A DNA stretch of 64,000 nt from contig OV884009.1 in the NCBI GenBank assembly GCA_930367205.1, forward strand, positions 86,139,189 to 86,203,188, given 5' to 3'. The notes beneath the pieces were generated by a model. That model was not told the origin of the DNA. It made no database searches and saw only the letters and a list, made by a program, of their open reading frames with translations. Positions 36,426-48,600 of this stretch are shown piece after piece. Origin of the DNA: Acanthosoma haemorrhoidale. Lineage: Eukaryota > Arthropoda > Insecta > Hemiptera > Acanthosomatidae. Made by a program: the position numbers and the translations under genes. The stretch's first letter is position 1; each line of letters starts with the position of its first letter.

Positions 36426-37154
36426 TATTGGGAGCCAACAAGAGCAATTACTTATATAATGTCGTTCGCCAATATTAGTGATTACATTTTTTTTTATTCG
36501 TTTAATTAGTTACCTCCCGTGCCTCTTTATAATAAAATAAATTAGTTACATCAATTATTAACAATTGTTCATTTTTTAAATATTTAAGTTTAATTTAAAT
36601 TTGTAGGAAGTGGAGGAAGAATACCAAGAGAAACCGTGTACTGTGTGGGTGAAATTTCAGTTCTAAGGAGCCTTGAAAATTAATTCTTAATTGATTTTAC
36701 GTTGTTGGGTTTTCATTACCTTGTTGTTTTTTCAAAACCGAAGCAGTGCTTGTAAGTTCTGTTCCTCGTACCTCTCCTGTTCGACACGGATACCGATAAT
36801 GTTACTTCGTAACTGGACGACATAAAAATACTGCCAAATCCAATGAAAATTATGTATCAATAAAAAATTTATTTATTTTATTGGTAATAAAACAATAAAT
36901 ATATATATAATTCAAGAGACATTTTTTAATTGTATTTAAAAAATCAAAACGCAAATTACATATGATACTCAATGTGATAGAGATATATACGAGTCGTATT
37001 TATACAACTGCATAACGTATTAAATAAAAGATCTTGACGTTGTGATTACTAACGTGTGTGTTTTTAATTTTTAACTAAAATTAAAATAAGTTTCTTGAAT
37101 TATCAATAAAGACGTGTTCGTAGCCACGTATATTTTTCATGGTGGTCCCAATGA

Positions 37155-37255
37155 TACAGACCCATTATTCAAAATAAATATTTTCTGATAACATTGAGTA
37201 GGGTATTAAATTAAAGGTATCCACGGCCTGATCAATAATCAGTAAATTTAGTAGT
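37155..37255 (-). repeat. Dispersed repeat, inverted member
   Basis: Read on the - strand this resembles the copies at 38,333 and 38,632: the order is a TGATCAGG.CGT block, TTTAATT.AATACCCTACTCAAT, then a run ending in AATATT. Confidence 0.5.
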
Positions 37256-37723
37256 GGACTGTAATTATAAAGTTATTAAAATCGTTTAAGCTTCATTTTC
37301 GGAGCCGTGACAAAAACCTTAATTGTGTGATTCATCACACTTAACTTGATATGTAAATCTTGTTTGCTAAGAATGCAAATTCTTGTTTGTCTTTGTTTGC
37401 TAACTTGCTGCCACAACATTCTAGAAGATCATTAAAGTAAATTAGACACTTTAGTCGGTTATAAATAAATATTCTGCATTATGAATGTTGTTTAAGCGCA
37501 ATAGAACCTATTACGTCAATTTTTTGTCTCGACATCCATGGGAATCTTGAATGTGCGGTGCCAAGAAGTCCTTGAAAAAACATTTTTTTCACACACTACC
37601 CGACTACGTTTTTTCTGAGAATTAGACTTTGAAAAAAAAAAAACTGTAACTATGATAATATGAAATGTTTTGACCTTTTAACTCTTTTCTAGATGAGTGA
37701 TAAATAGTGGATAAAACCAAAGC

Positions 37724-37734
37724 GGGGGGGGGGG
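37724..37734. repeat. Poly(G) tract, 11 bases
   Basis: An uninterrupted G run in AT-rich surroundings. Confidence 0.9.
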
Positions 37735-38332
37735 ACTTGGTGATAGAATGTATTTTTAATGACCTTTACTAGGTCTAGTCATTTTACAAGAATCTACAAA
37801 TGGACATCAATATCAAATTGCAAATGGCGATGTTTCTACCTGTGATTTACGTGATTATATACGTATAATTCGTAATTTTACTGGCTGTTGTTTTAACCAG
37901 TTAATAATAGGATTTATAACGACATTATTTAAACTTGCAATTTTGCCGATGAGTTCTCTAGTTTCCGTTGATCACTACTATAGTCGTATAATAGGCCAAC
38001 TATATTCGTATAATAGGCTATTTTTAGCCTAACCGGCCAACCATAAGTAGCATTTTGTTGGAGAGGGGTCAAGGTTGCCACCACATATGTGTTGGCGTCC
38101 TCCGGCAGGTTTTTAACCTAGATTTTACTCAACGAATTCGACTGATTCTGGAGTCAAGTGTTGAAAGACTACAATTTTAATTAATGGTAGCGCTAATATT
38201 TAGGGTATTGTTAAACAGTTCTGATAAAATTTGTCACTTTAAAAATTCCTGTCAAGAGTCATCTGACAGTCAATAAACGATTTTTTTGACACTTAGTGAC
38301 ATTTTGTAACGTAGTCCGCCAAAGCCCCTACT

Positions 38333-38460
38333 CATATTGTTAATCAGGACCCCGAGATCTTTAATTTTATACCCTATAGATCGGAAACCAATAATTTTTT
38401 TAATTACAAGACGTTGATTTATAATTAACCCTTCATTATTTTTAATTAGTTGTTTTTATT
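38333..38460 (+). repeat. Dispersed repeat, member 2
   Basis: Shares AATCAGGAC.CCGAGAT.TTTAATT, ATACCCTA and AACCCTTCAT in order with 38,632-38,745, with many mismatches. Confidence 0.5.
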
Positions 38461-38631
38461 TATCATATTTCTTGGGTATTAAGGAAAACATTCACTCGAA
38501 ATATCGTCTCTACATAATACTGAGGCTGCAAGAAAATTTCGAATACACTTTTCATGATTGCTTTAATGATTTGACGTAATTATAGTTCACATTTCACAGT
38601 TCACACACACACACCCTGACAATTATTTCAT

Positions 38632-38745
38632 GAATCAATCAGGACGTCGAGATGTTTAATTCTATACCCTACTCAATATGATCAAAAAAGTATTAATTGG
38701 TTACCACTAATTTATTTCTAAATGACCCTTCATCCTTTTCCATGT
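38632..38745 (+). repeat. Dispersed repeat, member 3
   Basis: Shares AATCAGGACGTCGAGAT, ATACCCTACTCAAT and GACCCTTCAT with the neighbouring members. Its orientation is the same as 38,333 and opposite to 37,155. Confidence 0.5.
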
Positions 38746-39428
38746 GGCTGATTTTATATTTAGGAACGTTCGGGGTGTGAAATGGAATTACCATGTAAAC
38801 TATCATGCCTTTAAAAAAATCACTAGCTGAGTTAAAAGTAGCGGACGCGATGATAATAACTTGGTATAATTGAGGTTTGCAAAAATAAGATATTACTAAT
38901 CAAGACCCACCAACCAATTAATTATTTAATGACACTTACTCATGTTTTATGGTGATCTATGTAAATTTACGTGTTCATGCTTGAACAGAGGGCTTACATT
39001 TCCACACAGACTCCACAACTCCAGGACAGACACACTGTGGTTAAACATTGCTGATTTACTTTTCCTTGCCGTTTTTCTATTTTTTACCACTTTTTTTTAA
39101 CATGGGGCAAGGTTATGAATTTATCCTGTAATTGCTATTATTTCCTGGTAACATCTGTCTTATACGTTAAGACGATAAGGTAGAAAAGGGAAGGTATATA
39201 TTGATACGCCCATGTAGGATATGAAACTGACCATTTGGCATTTTGTTCCGCCTGACCTTCTGGGGTAAAAGTAGGAATTCAATTTTTTTTTTCCTTAAAG
39301 CTGTCAGTGTTCGTTTCTAGATTTCCATTTACGTTATTTTAAGCTTTATAACAGTAATCTTGAATCTTCCTCATAGTCGAAACTTTTAATAGCTTATCTA
39401 TTCTCTATATATAACAAAAATCATGACC

Positions 39429-39510
39429 TCGGGTAAACGAGGTTGTACTGTATATTCCAAAAGTCTTGGATTATTATGATAATGTATTGATAATAATACA
39501 ATAACTGTAA
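39429..39510 (-). mobile_element. Isolated Tigger-like terminus with its flank
   Basis: The inverse complement of about 39429-39451 reads CAGTACAACCTCGTTTACCC, which fits a Tigger end. The 60 bases beyond it (39,452-39,510) match those beyond the Tigger-like terminus at 35,644-35,705. The remainder of the element is not present here. Confidence 0.55.
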
Positions 39511-39605
39511 GTATTGGGAAAAGGGGGGCGTAAAAAAAGCGGGCCCGTTTCACTCTCTTGCTTTTCAGCTTATCCAGTCCCAAATAAGAAGCTTCAATGT
39601 ATTCC

Positions 39606-40053
39606 AAGGGGTTATTTGAAGTCAAAGGTGTATGCCAAGCCACAATCCAGGAACATCAATTCGGCGCCGTAAACACAGTTCTTTGTGCCGAAATTGGATG
39701 ATATTGATGTGACCAATATATGGTTTCAACAATATGGTGCCACATGCCATAGATCGTGTCATTTAACACCTTTATATTTCTTTTTAAGGGATTATTTGAA
39801 GTCAATGGTGTATGTCAACTAGCCCACATCCACCCATTCATTAAAAGAGGAAATTCAACCACATTTATGCCAAATGGTCATGGAAAATTTCGACAAAAGA
39901 GTGCTTATGTGCCAGCAAAGTCGTGGAGGCCATTTGCCCGATGTGTTATTCCATAAATAACCCTATCCTATTTACTTTATATTTCAAAAAAAAAATTTTA
40001 ATCAAAAAGTTTTCTACTTAAATCAAATCTTGCGTTACTTCTGGGACACCCTT
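39606..40053 (+). mobile_element. Tc1/mariner-superfamily element, copy 2 (5'-truncated and rearranged)
   Basis: The right end GGGACACCCTT is followed by TA (40054-40055), as in copy 1. The left terminus is missing. The copy opens with a piece (39606-39636) corresponding to 56,033-56,063 of copy 3, from near the 3' end, then jumps to sequence matching 55,801 onward. The order is therefore scrambled. It shares the CGTAAACACAG internal junction with the other copies and the CATGCCAT-AGATCGTG junction with copy 1. Transposase fragments survive around 39,710-39,956 with stops and frameshifts. Confidence 0.82.
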
Positions 40054-42604
40054 TATGTTATCGGTTTAATTATTTATACAACAGCTACCGAAAACACTCA
40101 GACAGACGATAGTGTTTCTAAGTGCTCTTTCCTTCGGGCTCTGCAAGCATGGCACGTCCGTAAGTAATCTCCCACACAAGACCGCGTCTCTTCGACCTTG
40201 ATTGGTTGCCGATTGCCTTTTATTTGTGACACTTACGCGTCACATTTCTCCTAAGTTCCCACTGAGCGATGACTAAAAGATCAATTCCCGAAACTATTAC
40301 AGTTTCTCAGAAGCAGTTTATTTTTGAGTCACCGGGCGCTAGTAAACGCTCCTGTGACGAACTGATTTTTATTTTCTAACAATCTGACACAATGCTATTT
40401 TTATATTGATCATTTCGTATTCATAGAAGTCCTCGATTGTTCATCTATATTTATTCATTCTCTATTTTTTACAATTCAGGATGTGAAGTTGTGGCCATGT
40501 CTGGCAGTTTCCTTATTCCGCAATGGCCTTCCAACTTGTGCATTACATAGAATTATGTGATACATATACTGTCTTCAGTGTAGGGACTGTGCTTCCTGAT
40601 CCACTGCAGCCTCAGTCTATGAAACCTTGGCCGCGTTCGATCAATAGGATTTGCAGGAAGAAAACTATATATTTTCTATACAGACCAAATAGGAATCCGC
40701 GCAACTGTTTCGAAATACATCCTCTCCCTCGGCATAAGGTTTATCAACCATTTCACGACTTTGGGATGGGATGGCTCTCTCTATCTTGGCAACTGTTCCA
40801 AATAGGACAAATGAACTTTCTTATTCCCCATGACCGATTCTATCACAGAACAGAATATTGACCTTTCATCAAATGCCAGACACCTACAGTATTGACAATA
40901 TTGAAGCAGGACTGCTATTGACTGTTTGAAACTCGATATTGAAGAAAATCTAGAAATCCTGAATTCCCACCTTCAATTCTGGGGAGGTGGGATTATTGAC
41001 AATGGCATTGAAGTGTTACATCACGCACATATTTATCGTCAGTTAGACTAACACTTAGTTTTAGATCTTCTAAGTTCTCGTCCAGTTAGCGCTAACTTTA
41101 TGCCAATCTTTCCTCTACTCTAATAGAATTTCGCTGAACAACATTGTTATATGTAATATATGAACAATAGGTACAAACAATCAGTACAACAATTCCAGTA
41201 TTGTGTATAATTTAAGTAATTGCGGTAATCGTTAGTATCCGTGAGTAATATTTCATTCAATACATTTAAATGAGTGTGCTTGACCAATCAAATGACATTC
41301 CTTCTCCCACCGCTTTCGTCAAACATTATTTTTTAAAGCAAAGTGTAATATAATAGCCAAACTAAGCTTGTGTTTCTTAAACATTTAATAATTGAAAAAG
41401 TTACTTTAGTTAAACTATCTCGGCCACTGAATGAAAATAATCTAAGTATATGAAAATATTGTCCAAAAATAAAATCATGAATTCTTAAATAATTTCTTCA
41501 GTACGACTTCAGAAATTTTAAATGTTCCTGAAACGGGAACGACGTTTTTAAAAATTATTGTATCCTTACTTACCTTTATTGTATTTTAATAATTGGATAT
41601 TTTGAGTAGTTATGGATTGATCATCATTACGACCAGTACCTGATTGAAAATGGTCGTTCCCCTTCGGGCTCGACGATAATCTTGCCTCTTGCCGTTCCTT
41701 ATGGTGGGGCCATCGCCTCAACTGGCCTGCCCTTACAGTTCTACTATGTGGGACAATGGTATGGCCCTTGGAACTTATGACCTATGCATTAATGGTTTCG
41801 TTATAAACTAGACGCATTTTACTATGACATATTAAATGAGAAGCATTCTTTTATTTATTTTTTGATAGAAATAATGATGCCGCAATAGGTCACTGATCCA
41901 TGTCAACAACACAGCATCTGTTCTAACGAAAGTACGGATCCGAAAATAGAATTCCTTTGTTACCTAGTGACAAAGCAACTGAGTAATAGAACAAAGGAAG
42001 CACTCACTCATTATAGGTAATATATACTAGAGTTTAATACAATTGACACGATAAGCAACTGTACTTGCTAACCCAACTCATTACCTATATGTGTTTACAC
42101 TGTCGATTGTTTTTGTATCCAGTTGTGAATGTGAATGTCGGGACTCCCCCCCCCCCCGCATCTGTCATCCGTGTACCGTAATATTGGCGTGTAACCCTCT
42201 TATTGCCGAGCCCGAAGGGATAGACTATATTTTCAAACATGTACAGAGAAATTGTCTTCCTTCTGTCTGTAAGTTCTACGATCGTGGTTGTATGAAATAT
42301 TCAATACGTTTGAAATTTACACAAAACCTTGAAATGGTCATGCTGATAATATGCTGGTTGAAATACAATAGATTTTAACAACTAGCCCTGTTTTGCTAAC
42401 TTCAGGGCTTTGTCAAATCTCGTTGGCTATTGGAGATAAATATTTCCGGTTTTGCCCATTTTTTGAGGGCACACTAGGGACGTTAATGCAAAATTCATTT
42501 TAAAGGTATTTCTTATAGCTTTTATCTGTGAAATCATATTATTGGACTTTTGGCTCTTCCTCCGGCAGTGTCTATTGTTTTTCCTTAAATTTCGTCCATC
42601 GTTA
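40054..42604. other. Non-coding DNA
   Basis: A degenerate copy of the GCTA-CG/CACTCAGACAGACGATAG repeat lies at about 40,070-40,145. An open frame at 40,523-40,861 and less AT-rich sequence to about 41,050 give no recognisable protein. Nothing else is supported. Confidence 0.4.
42146..42157. repeat. Poly(C) tract, 12 bases
   Basis: An uninterrupted C run in AT-rich DNA. Confidence 0.9.
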
Positions 42605-42930
42605 GTTATATAATGCCCCCTTCTAGTGTATACCTGCCTCGGGACTTCATGGAAGTCACTGGTGGTTCTTGTTATTTTTTAAGTAAGCGACCGCATCCCA
42701 ATTCCTGAAACAACCCTTCTCATATTCACGTATGTCTCAGCTTTAGTTCCAGTCCCCACTAGTTCACACTTGTCTCTCAGACACGACTTCCTAAACACCC
42801 CTCCGACCCAGTAGTATGTAGTATCATAACTCTTAATATTTGTATATACCAGTGTTTTGCTTGTACTTCATAATAAACCATTTCTTTCTTTTCTTTTAAA
42901 ATACTCTCCTCTACAAAGATTATATAACTG
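42605..42930 (+). repeat. LTR-like repeat, copy A
   Basis: Nearly the whole stretch is repeated in inverse complement at 58,793-59,160. Shared blocks in order are GTTATATAATGC, AGTGTATACCTGCCTCG, TTGTATATACCAGTG and a CTTCATAATAAA signal, followed by a CT-rich stretch and ACTCTCCTCTACA. An AATAAA close to a 3' end in CTACA would suit the R/U5 part of a solo LTR. No internal retroelement domain adjoins it. Compared with the other copy it lacks about 50 bases after ATAATGC. Confidence 0.55.
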
Positions 42931-42963
42931 TTGATGGGGACTGGATCCTTGGATAAAATACTT

Positions 42964-43037
42964 TATTTTTATTAACAATTAACAGCAAAAAATATACTGG
43001 TAGAATCGGGGGTTCCACCAACTGAGCTAAGCTTCAC
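42964..43037 (-). repeat. tRNA-derived SINE, shortened copy
   Basis: On the - strand, GCTTAGCTCAGTTGGTGGAA resembles a tRNA D-arm with an RNA polymerase III A box. It is followed by CCCCCGATTCTACCAG, then an AT-rich tail with TTTTTTGCTGTTAATTGTTA. The 56.7 kb copy has the same A-box region and an almost identical tail, but also an intact B-box region, which this copy lacks through a deletion. Confidence 0.55.
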
Positions 43038-43084
43038 GAGTGGACGATCTTCCCAATATGAAGGTCCCGAGCCTCCTAGTTTAT

Positions 43085-45120
43085 TTTTAAGATAGTATTG
43101 ACTGAGTGACGAAGTTGGAGGACCCCCTGTGGCTGAGTACACTGTTATGGCCAATTTCAAACTCGTTCATCTATATGCTGACAGTAATACCAGTCATTTT
43201 CGTCTTTATAATTGAATGTTGCCGAATAAAAAGTCAGAAGACAGTTGCTGAGTCACTTAGTGACTTGCCGCGTACGCTCGGCGTTTTTTTTTTCTATTTA
43301 GAATGGAGAATAACTTAGGAATTTCCGGCCCTCTTATGTTCGGGACAGATGACCTAAATTTTCTTTACCTATTCATTCACATACTCGGCCGGAGGTATGT
43401 TATGCTTTACATAACTGGATTGGGTTGCTGATATAATTAACATTGCATGCAATGCATGCACCTATGCATTTGTAATTAGAGTTCAGCTGACTAGAGCGAT
43501 GGATGAGGCTTCTTATTGAAACGTTGATAATTGCTTCCCAGTCTCTTCGGCCTATAATTAAAATTACATAAAATATATATGTTTCTTAAATGCTAACTTT
43601 GCCTTAAATCAGAAATATTCTTTTCAATAAATCATTCATAAAAAAGTATTAGGGGGATGGTTTATCAATTTCAGCAGAATACTATTACAAAGAAGATATA
43701 CCGAAAAAATCCTGTATCTATGAACGTGTTTGCCAATTGATCTAATTCCGATTCCATTACTAAATGCAACCTTCTGCTACGTTTGGCGACAGTGGTTTGT
43801 TTTTATTTTATACTATATATTTTTACGGATACCTTGCGCGTAGTGATATACTAATTTATCCGATACACAACTGCATCCGAATACATAAAACTCTAAGGCT
43901 AGTAATAAAGGATGTATCTTTCCTAAGGATAAATTTATCCATTTACCTGACTTACCCACAAACACCACGATGTTATGCTCTAGTTGAATAATTAAAATAT
44001 TTAATTTCTAGGGATGCCATCTAACTATTCAACTACTGGCGGATTTGATTCCTCAAATCTTGAGCGTATTACATTCGAGTAAAGTTGTACAAAATTATAC
44101 CTTACTCAAATATTTAATTTATGTACTGTTAGTCCCCATTGATCCTAAACATAAAGTAATTTACCTTAATAAATTAACGTGTTAATCAAAATGGAAGGAA
44201 TTCAATGGTACAACAAAATGTTTTACTAGCCAAAAACAACAAAATATTAACATCTAGGTACATACAATCCGATTGCATTTCCTTTTACCTTTTGTTTAAA
44301 TAACCTGACTGGACGATCTAAAGGTCCAATTAGCCAAGTGCATACAAAAACCTTATAAATCTACTTTTACGTGGGATTCTCAGACGGTAGATTCGTCTCT
44401 TTTAGACAAATACAACTTTGTTAATTGCAAATGATATGATAAGAAAAATATAATACCTATTATTTCATTCCGTCAATTTCTAACACATTAAATTCAAATA
44501 TGCTACCATTTTCACCTTGGTTATACGAATTATGCCCTTTTCTTACTACTGATCTTCAGTAGAAAACATGACTCTATCTAAAATACGAAATGAACTCAAC
44601 AACTAAGAAATGACTCAACATAAGAAGTTATAAATAATTATCCTGGAGAAAAAAAAACAACTAACTCTAAAAATACTGTCTTTCTTCGGGAAGGTGACTT
44701 CAAGAATCCTTTAACAGATAGTTTGGCTTTGGATGCCCAAAGAGCCCTCAAATTGCTAAAACGAAATTATGGTGGATTGATCCACCATACAAAGATCCGA
44801 GATATGGAACCATCAGAGATTCCGAAGCTATCCTCTTTCTTCCTGAACTTGAATTTCCGATTCTCATCATTCTTTTTTCTTACCATGTGTATACTTCATA
44901 TTGTCACAGGGGTATTATGATTAATCGATATTGGTTTGGTTGCCAAGATCGATTATACTTCTGTAGTCTCCTAAGACCTTCTGATACCTGATTTTCGATA
45001 CCTTTTTGTCATTCTACATCATTAAATTATCTTCATGCCAATTACCCTCTTCTAATGTCATCTTATATTTCTTTAGGAAGATTCTATTATTACAATCTCC
45101 GTTTTACCTTCTAATTCTTT
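43085..45120. other. Non-coding DNA
   Basis: A 14-base perfect palindrome CATTGCATGCAATG lies near 43,442. A less AT-rich segment at about 44,690-44,880 is open but not recognised. Nothing else is supported. Confidence 0.4.
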
Positions 45121-45129
45121 TTTCTGTTA

Positions 45130-45591
45130 TTTACAGACTCGTTCTGTTTCAACCGGCTTTTCTTCCTCGGAAATAGTCAAAATTTCCACTGTTTCATGGT
45201 CTACCACTTCCTTTGTCTTCTCAGTTTGTTCCAGCACTGGCACTGTTTGATTTTTCATCAATTTCATCAGTTTTGGTTACTGATTTCACGAGTTTCACTT
45301 TTCCCATTCATTTAATTGGATATTATTTTTTATCTCTTGTAATGTTAATTGGTCGTTTTCCTCTCGACTTCTAGTTTCTTCCCTTATTCCTCTCATTTCT
45401 TCTTGTATTTTATTAAATCTTTTATCAAATCTTCCTAACAGTTTTTCCATTATATTATTCAATGTATCTGTCCCATTTTGGATAGAGGACTCGCCCTGTT
45501 GTAGCTCCATCTCAGTCCCTTTCTTAAACGCTTCCTCTTCGTGAGTCATTTCCAGACGAATAAGGAGAAAACGTTGAATATCTGAATTCAA
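45130..45591 (-). pseudogene. Charged coiled-coil ORF, possibly retroelement gag-like
   Basis: The frame 45591-45295 codes 98 residues rich in Glu, Lys, Arg and Gln with heptad-like spacing (FDKRFNKIQEEMRGIREETR). It stops at 45295, but another frame continues with the same composition (for example VEILTISEEEKPVETERV) to a stop near 45,135, so a frameshift probably splits one longer ORF. Acidic coiled-coil N-termini like this occur in gag proteins of insect LTR elements and in many cellular proteins; nothing in the sequence decides between them. No protease, RT or zinc-knuckle motif was found beside it. Confidence 0.35.
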
Positions 45592-45614
45592 CCTATAACA
45601 ATAAAAAAGACAAC

Positions 45615-45645
45615 TACGAGGGTGGTCCGAAAAGTTTCCGACCTA
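45615..45645. repeat. Possible mariner-type terminal sequence
   Basis: TACGAGGGTGGTCCGAAAAG followed by TTTCCGACC resembles terminal inverted repeats of mariner-type elements (a GAGGGTGGTCCGAAAAGT class), recalled from family knowledge. No partner terminus or transposase was found near it, so it would be a solo end. Confidence 0.4.
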
Positions 45646-48600
45646 ACAAAGCTTTTATTTTAACTTTTATTTATTTTATTATCATCTTCATGTTGAGGCT
45701 GGAATCTTTTCAGACCACCTGTGTACAACATTGGATCTCCTCCCTTGGATCCCAATCCGCAGATAGTGGACATCAACAACACAATACAAAGGAAACTCGA
45801 ATATATATCAAGATACATAAGAGTCCAATTCTCGACCCGACGTACATATGTTCTCGTTATGGACCGAATCTGCCCATCTTCGACAGAAGATTTTTTTTTT
45901 ACCGCCCTTTGTGATGGTGTATCCTTTTTCCCACCATCCTGCAAGAGGGTTACTTAGCCACCCATATCACAACATATGTAGGTACATCGGTCGGCCTTCG
46001 TCACTCTGGCCTCAGTTCCTTAACGTTAATTAATAATTCTACACTCCCTTCCCCATGTCGGGGTCTGAACATATAACAGGTCATACATTATACAATAGGT
46101 TTGTTAAAGATAAAAGACAAATAATTTCTAAGAATGGTTGGGTACATTATTCTACTACTGATTCAACTTTTTTTCTCATTAATTATTGCTATTCTTTTTT
46201 TTTACCAGATTAGAAAGGCAAAGGTCTAGGATGATGTGATTGTGTTCATTAAATGAAGAAATGATAATTCTCAATTTACAATAACAGACTTGAGAAGAAA
46301 AACAAAAGAAATAGGATTGCTCAGTTGTATATAGGCCGACTCCAAATTAACCGTAAGCCATACTTTGGGATCTTGTTGAAAATCTGACGCTTAGTCATGG
46401 AATATACCAAAAGAAAACCTGAAAGTTAGAAATGTGAAAAAAAACAATTTTTTTTTAAGGTAACACGAAAAAAATTTACTACAAACAAACATTGTAAAAC
46501 ATCAACTTATGCGTTAAATTTTATAAAACTCTGTCGTTGCTTTTGTGATTTCTAAACGTTTAATGCGTTTCGTGTAGGAGGTGGTGCTTGGGATAAGCTC
46601 AGTGAAATTTCAGTCCAAAATATAATTATAATTTATAAATATTAGATATATATCTAGATGGGTTAAACTTTTGAAAATCCGTTTAAAATGAGAGATAAAT
46701 GGTAGAGTGGGGCCATCGTGGAGGAAGTAAAGGCTATTACGTTATAAAACCAAACCAAACCAAAAAAAACAAAACTTCCTTGTAGTAAAAGACACGCAAG
46801 ACTGTTCTTCAAGGAAGCTAAAATATCCAAATAGCAGGAAGGAGTAGTTCTGGTCGCATCATTGATCATTCGTCCGAAGCTTGGAATCACTGGGTTCTGG
46901 ATTACCTTCACCTTTTCTGATATCAGTTTTTCCTCAGCTATATAACGATAATAAAGACAGCTTAGAAACCTTAACATGGTTGAGAACCATTCACCATTAA
47001 AGCGAATAAACTGTGGGAGTACATAAATAATTTACAATCACGCAGATATTTAGTGAAATATCAGTTTATTTGGTTCACTTCAATTGTGATTATGGGAAAC
47101 CCTAAAGAGAACATATGCAATTAAATGTCATTATGATTGCTTCTATCTTAATTTAATACTAGAAATATGAACGAACTACATATTTTTCTTTGCTCGTAAT
47201 TTCTTCCCTCTCAAACTTTTTCAATGTTATTATCATTTTGTCTGTATGTATGTATGGACATACTATGATAGCGGACGTAAAAATGATACTATCGATATGA
47301 AATTGTATAACCTGCAAATGGAAATCTTAGCTAAAAGAAGATTTAAAGTCCTATTGGTTTTTACAGTGGTCCAGTACACATAAAAATGTTAGTCCAAAAA
47401 AAAAAATAGGCTACTGATTCTTGGATCTACCAGTATAATATATTTAAATACACAATATTTGATTGGTACCTTCATTTAATTGTTAACTTATTTCTTTTCC
47501 TCCGTAAGGTAGATTCGAAGAACAGTATAAAGACGAAAAATTATTGTGTAATAACACATTAAAATTAACCAATAATAACTCTCCAAAGAAAGGAAATAGG
47601 TGAATGAGAAAGAGGAAGTGACGCTAGAGAGGTGAAGCGGATGAGCTGGAAGACGTGGAGAGGCGCTGCGACCTTGTGCACCTGGGATGGGTTCAAGATG
47701 AAGGTAAACGATACCTCACCTTTGCCATCTTCATTCACAAACTGCTCCCTCCCCCTGACCTTTCTTCCATTCATAGGCCACTTACCGCCATTTCTCTACC
47801 TTCTTTTTTCTTTCTATATTTTCTCCCCTCAACTGGGATTTCACAACGGTTCATTCGTAATTAGATGTTTAATGACTCTTCGTATTGTTCTATAGCGGTG
47901 TTGAGTGTCAAGGAAAACCTGTTTTTTTTTTGTTAATTAATGATTTTACTGTGCTAATATTCGAATTTAAAAAAAGTTTAAATTTTAATATATATCAGTA
48001 GAAAGCGTGAAATACTCATCAGCATTACCTTTAAGTCTAAACTTACCTCTAAGTTTTTATTTTCAAGTAAAAATTCAGGGAAATTATACCTCTGTATAAA
48101 AGGGGAATCGCGAAAATTCTTTATACACCTTTGTTGACAATTTTAATCACTTAACACTATTATGGTTGATTTTATCACTACCCAACACATATCATTAAAT
48201 TATTGATCATGGACTTGATGATCTTGAATTTGAAATTTCTCTCTTTTTTTTCGATACCTACCCGCCTTTTATGGTAGCTTAGCGATGGTAATCTGAACTT
48301 TTAATAGGGGACATCTTTTAGAAGCAGCATAGGTAGACTCTCACTACCTTCCCGAATCCACCCGCCTCTTTTAGGCATCCCACACCCCATATCCTTCTCA
48401 TACCTCCTTCAAATGGGACTCCCCTTAGTAAAAGGCACCCATAAATCCAAAATAATTTTCCCACATCCTATTTTTATAAGTTTGAGAGCTATGAAAAAAA
48501 AAAAAAAATCTTTTAGAAGGAAAATTAACGAAACAGTACCGACTTTTTTATACATAATTTATTTTGAGTTGTCACATTTTATACTAGATAATACTCGGAG

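Larger units (their letters stand above)
36426..39428. other. Non-coding DNA with a cluster of one dispersed repeat
   Basis: No gene was seen. Several members of one unnamed repeat occur between 37,150 and 38,960. A 7-bp hairpin TAGGCTA-TTTT-TAGCCTA lies at 38,014-38,031, next to two partial copies of a TCGTATAATAGGC motif. Confidence 0.45.

Noticed and set aside
40523..40861. 112-codon + strand frame
   Set aside because: No recognisable motif and no splice or start context. Another frame in the same stretch is equally open for part of its length.
45690..46033. Several overlapping frames on both strands next to a mariner-like terminus, considered as a transposase
   Set aside because: None contains a DDE/D or helix-turn-helix motif.
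47565..47895. GC-rich segment with frames open on both strands
   Set aside because: Openness follows base composition. No protein family is recognised.
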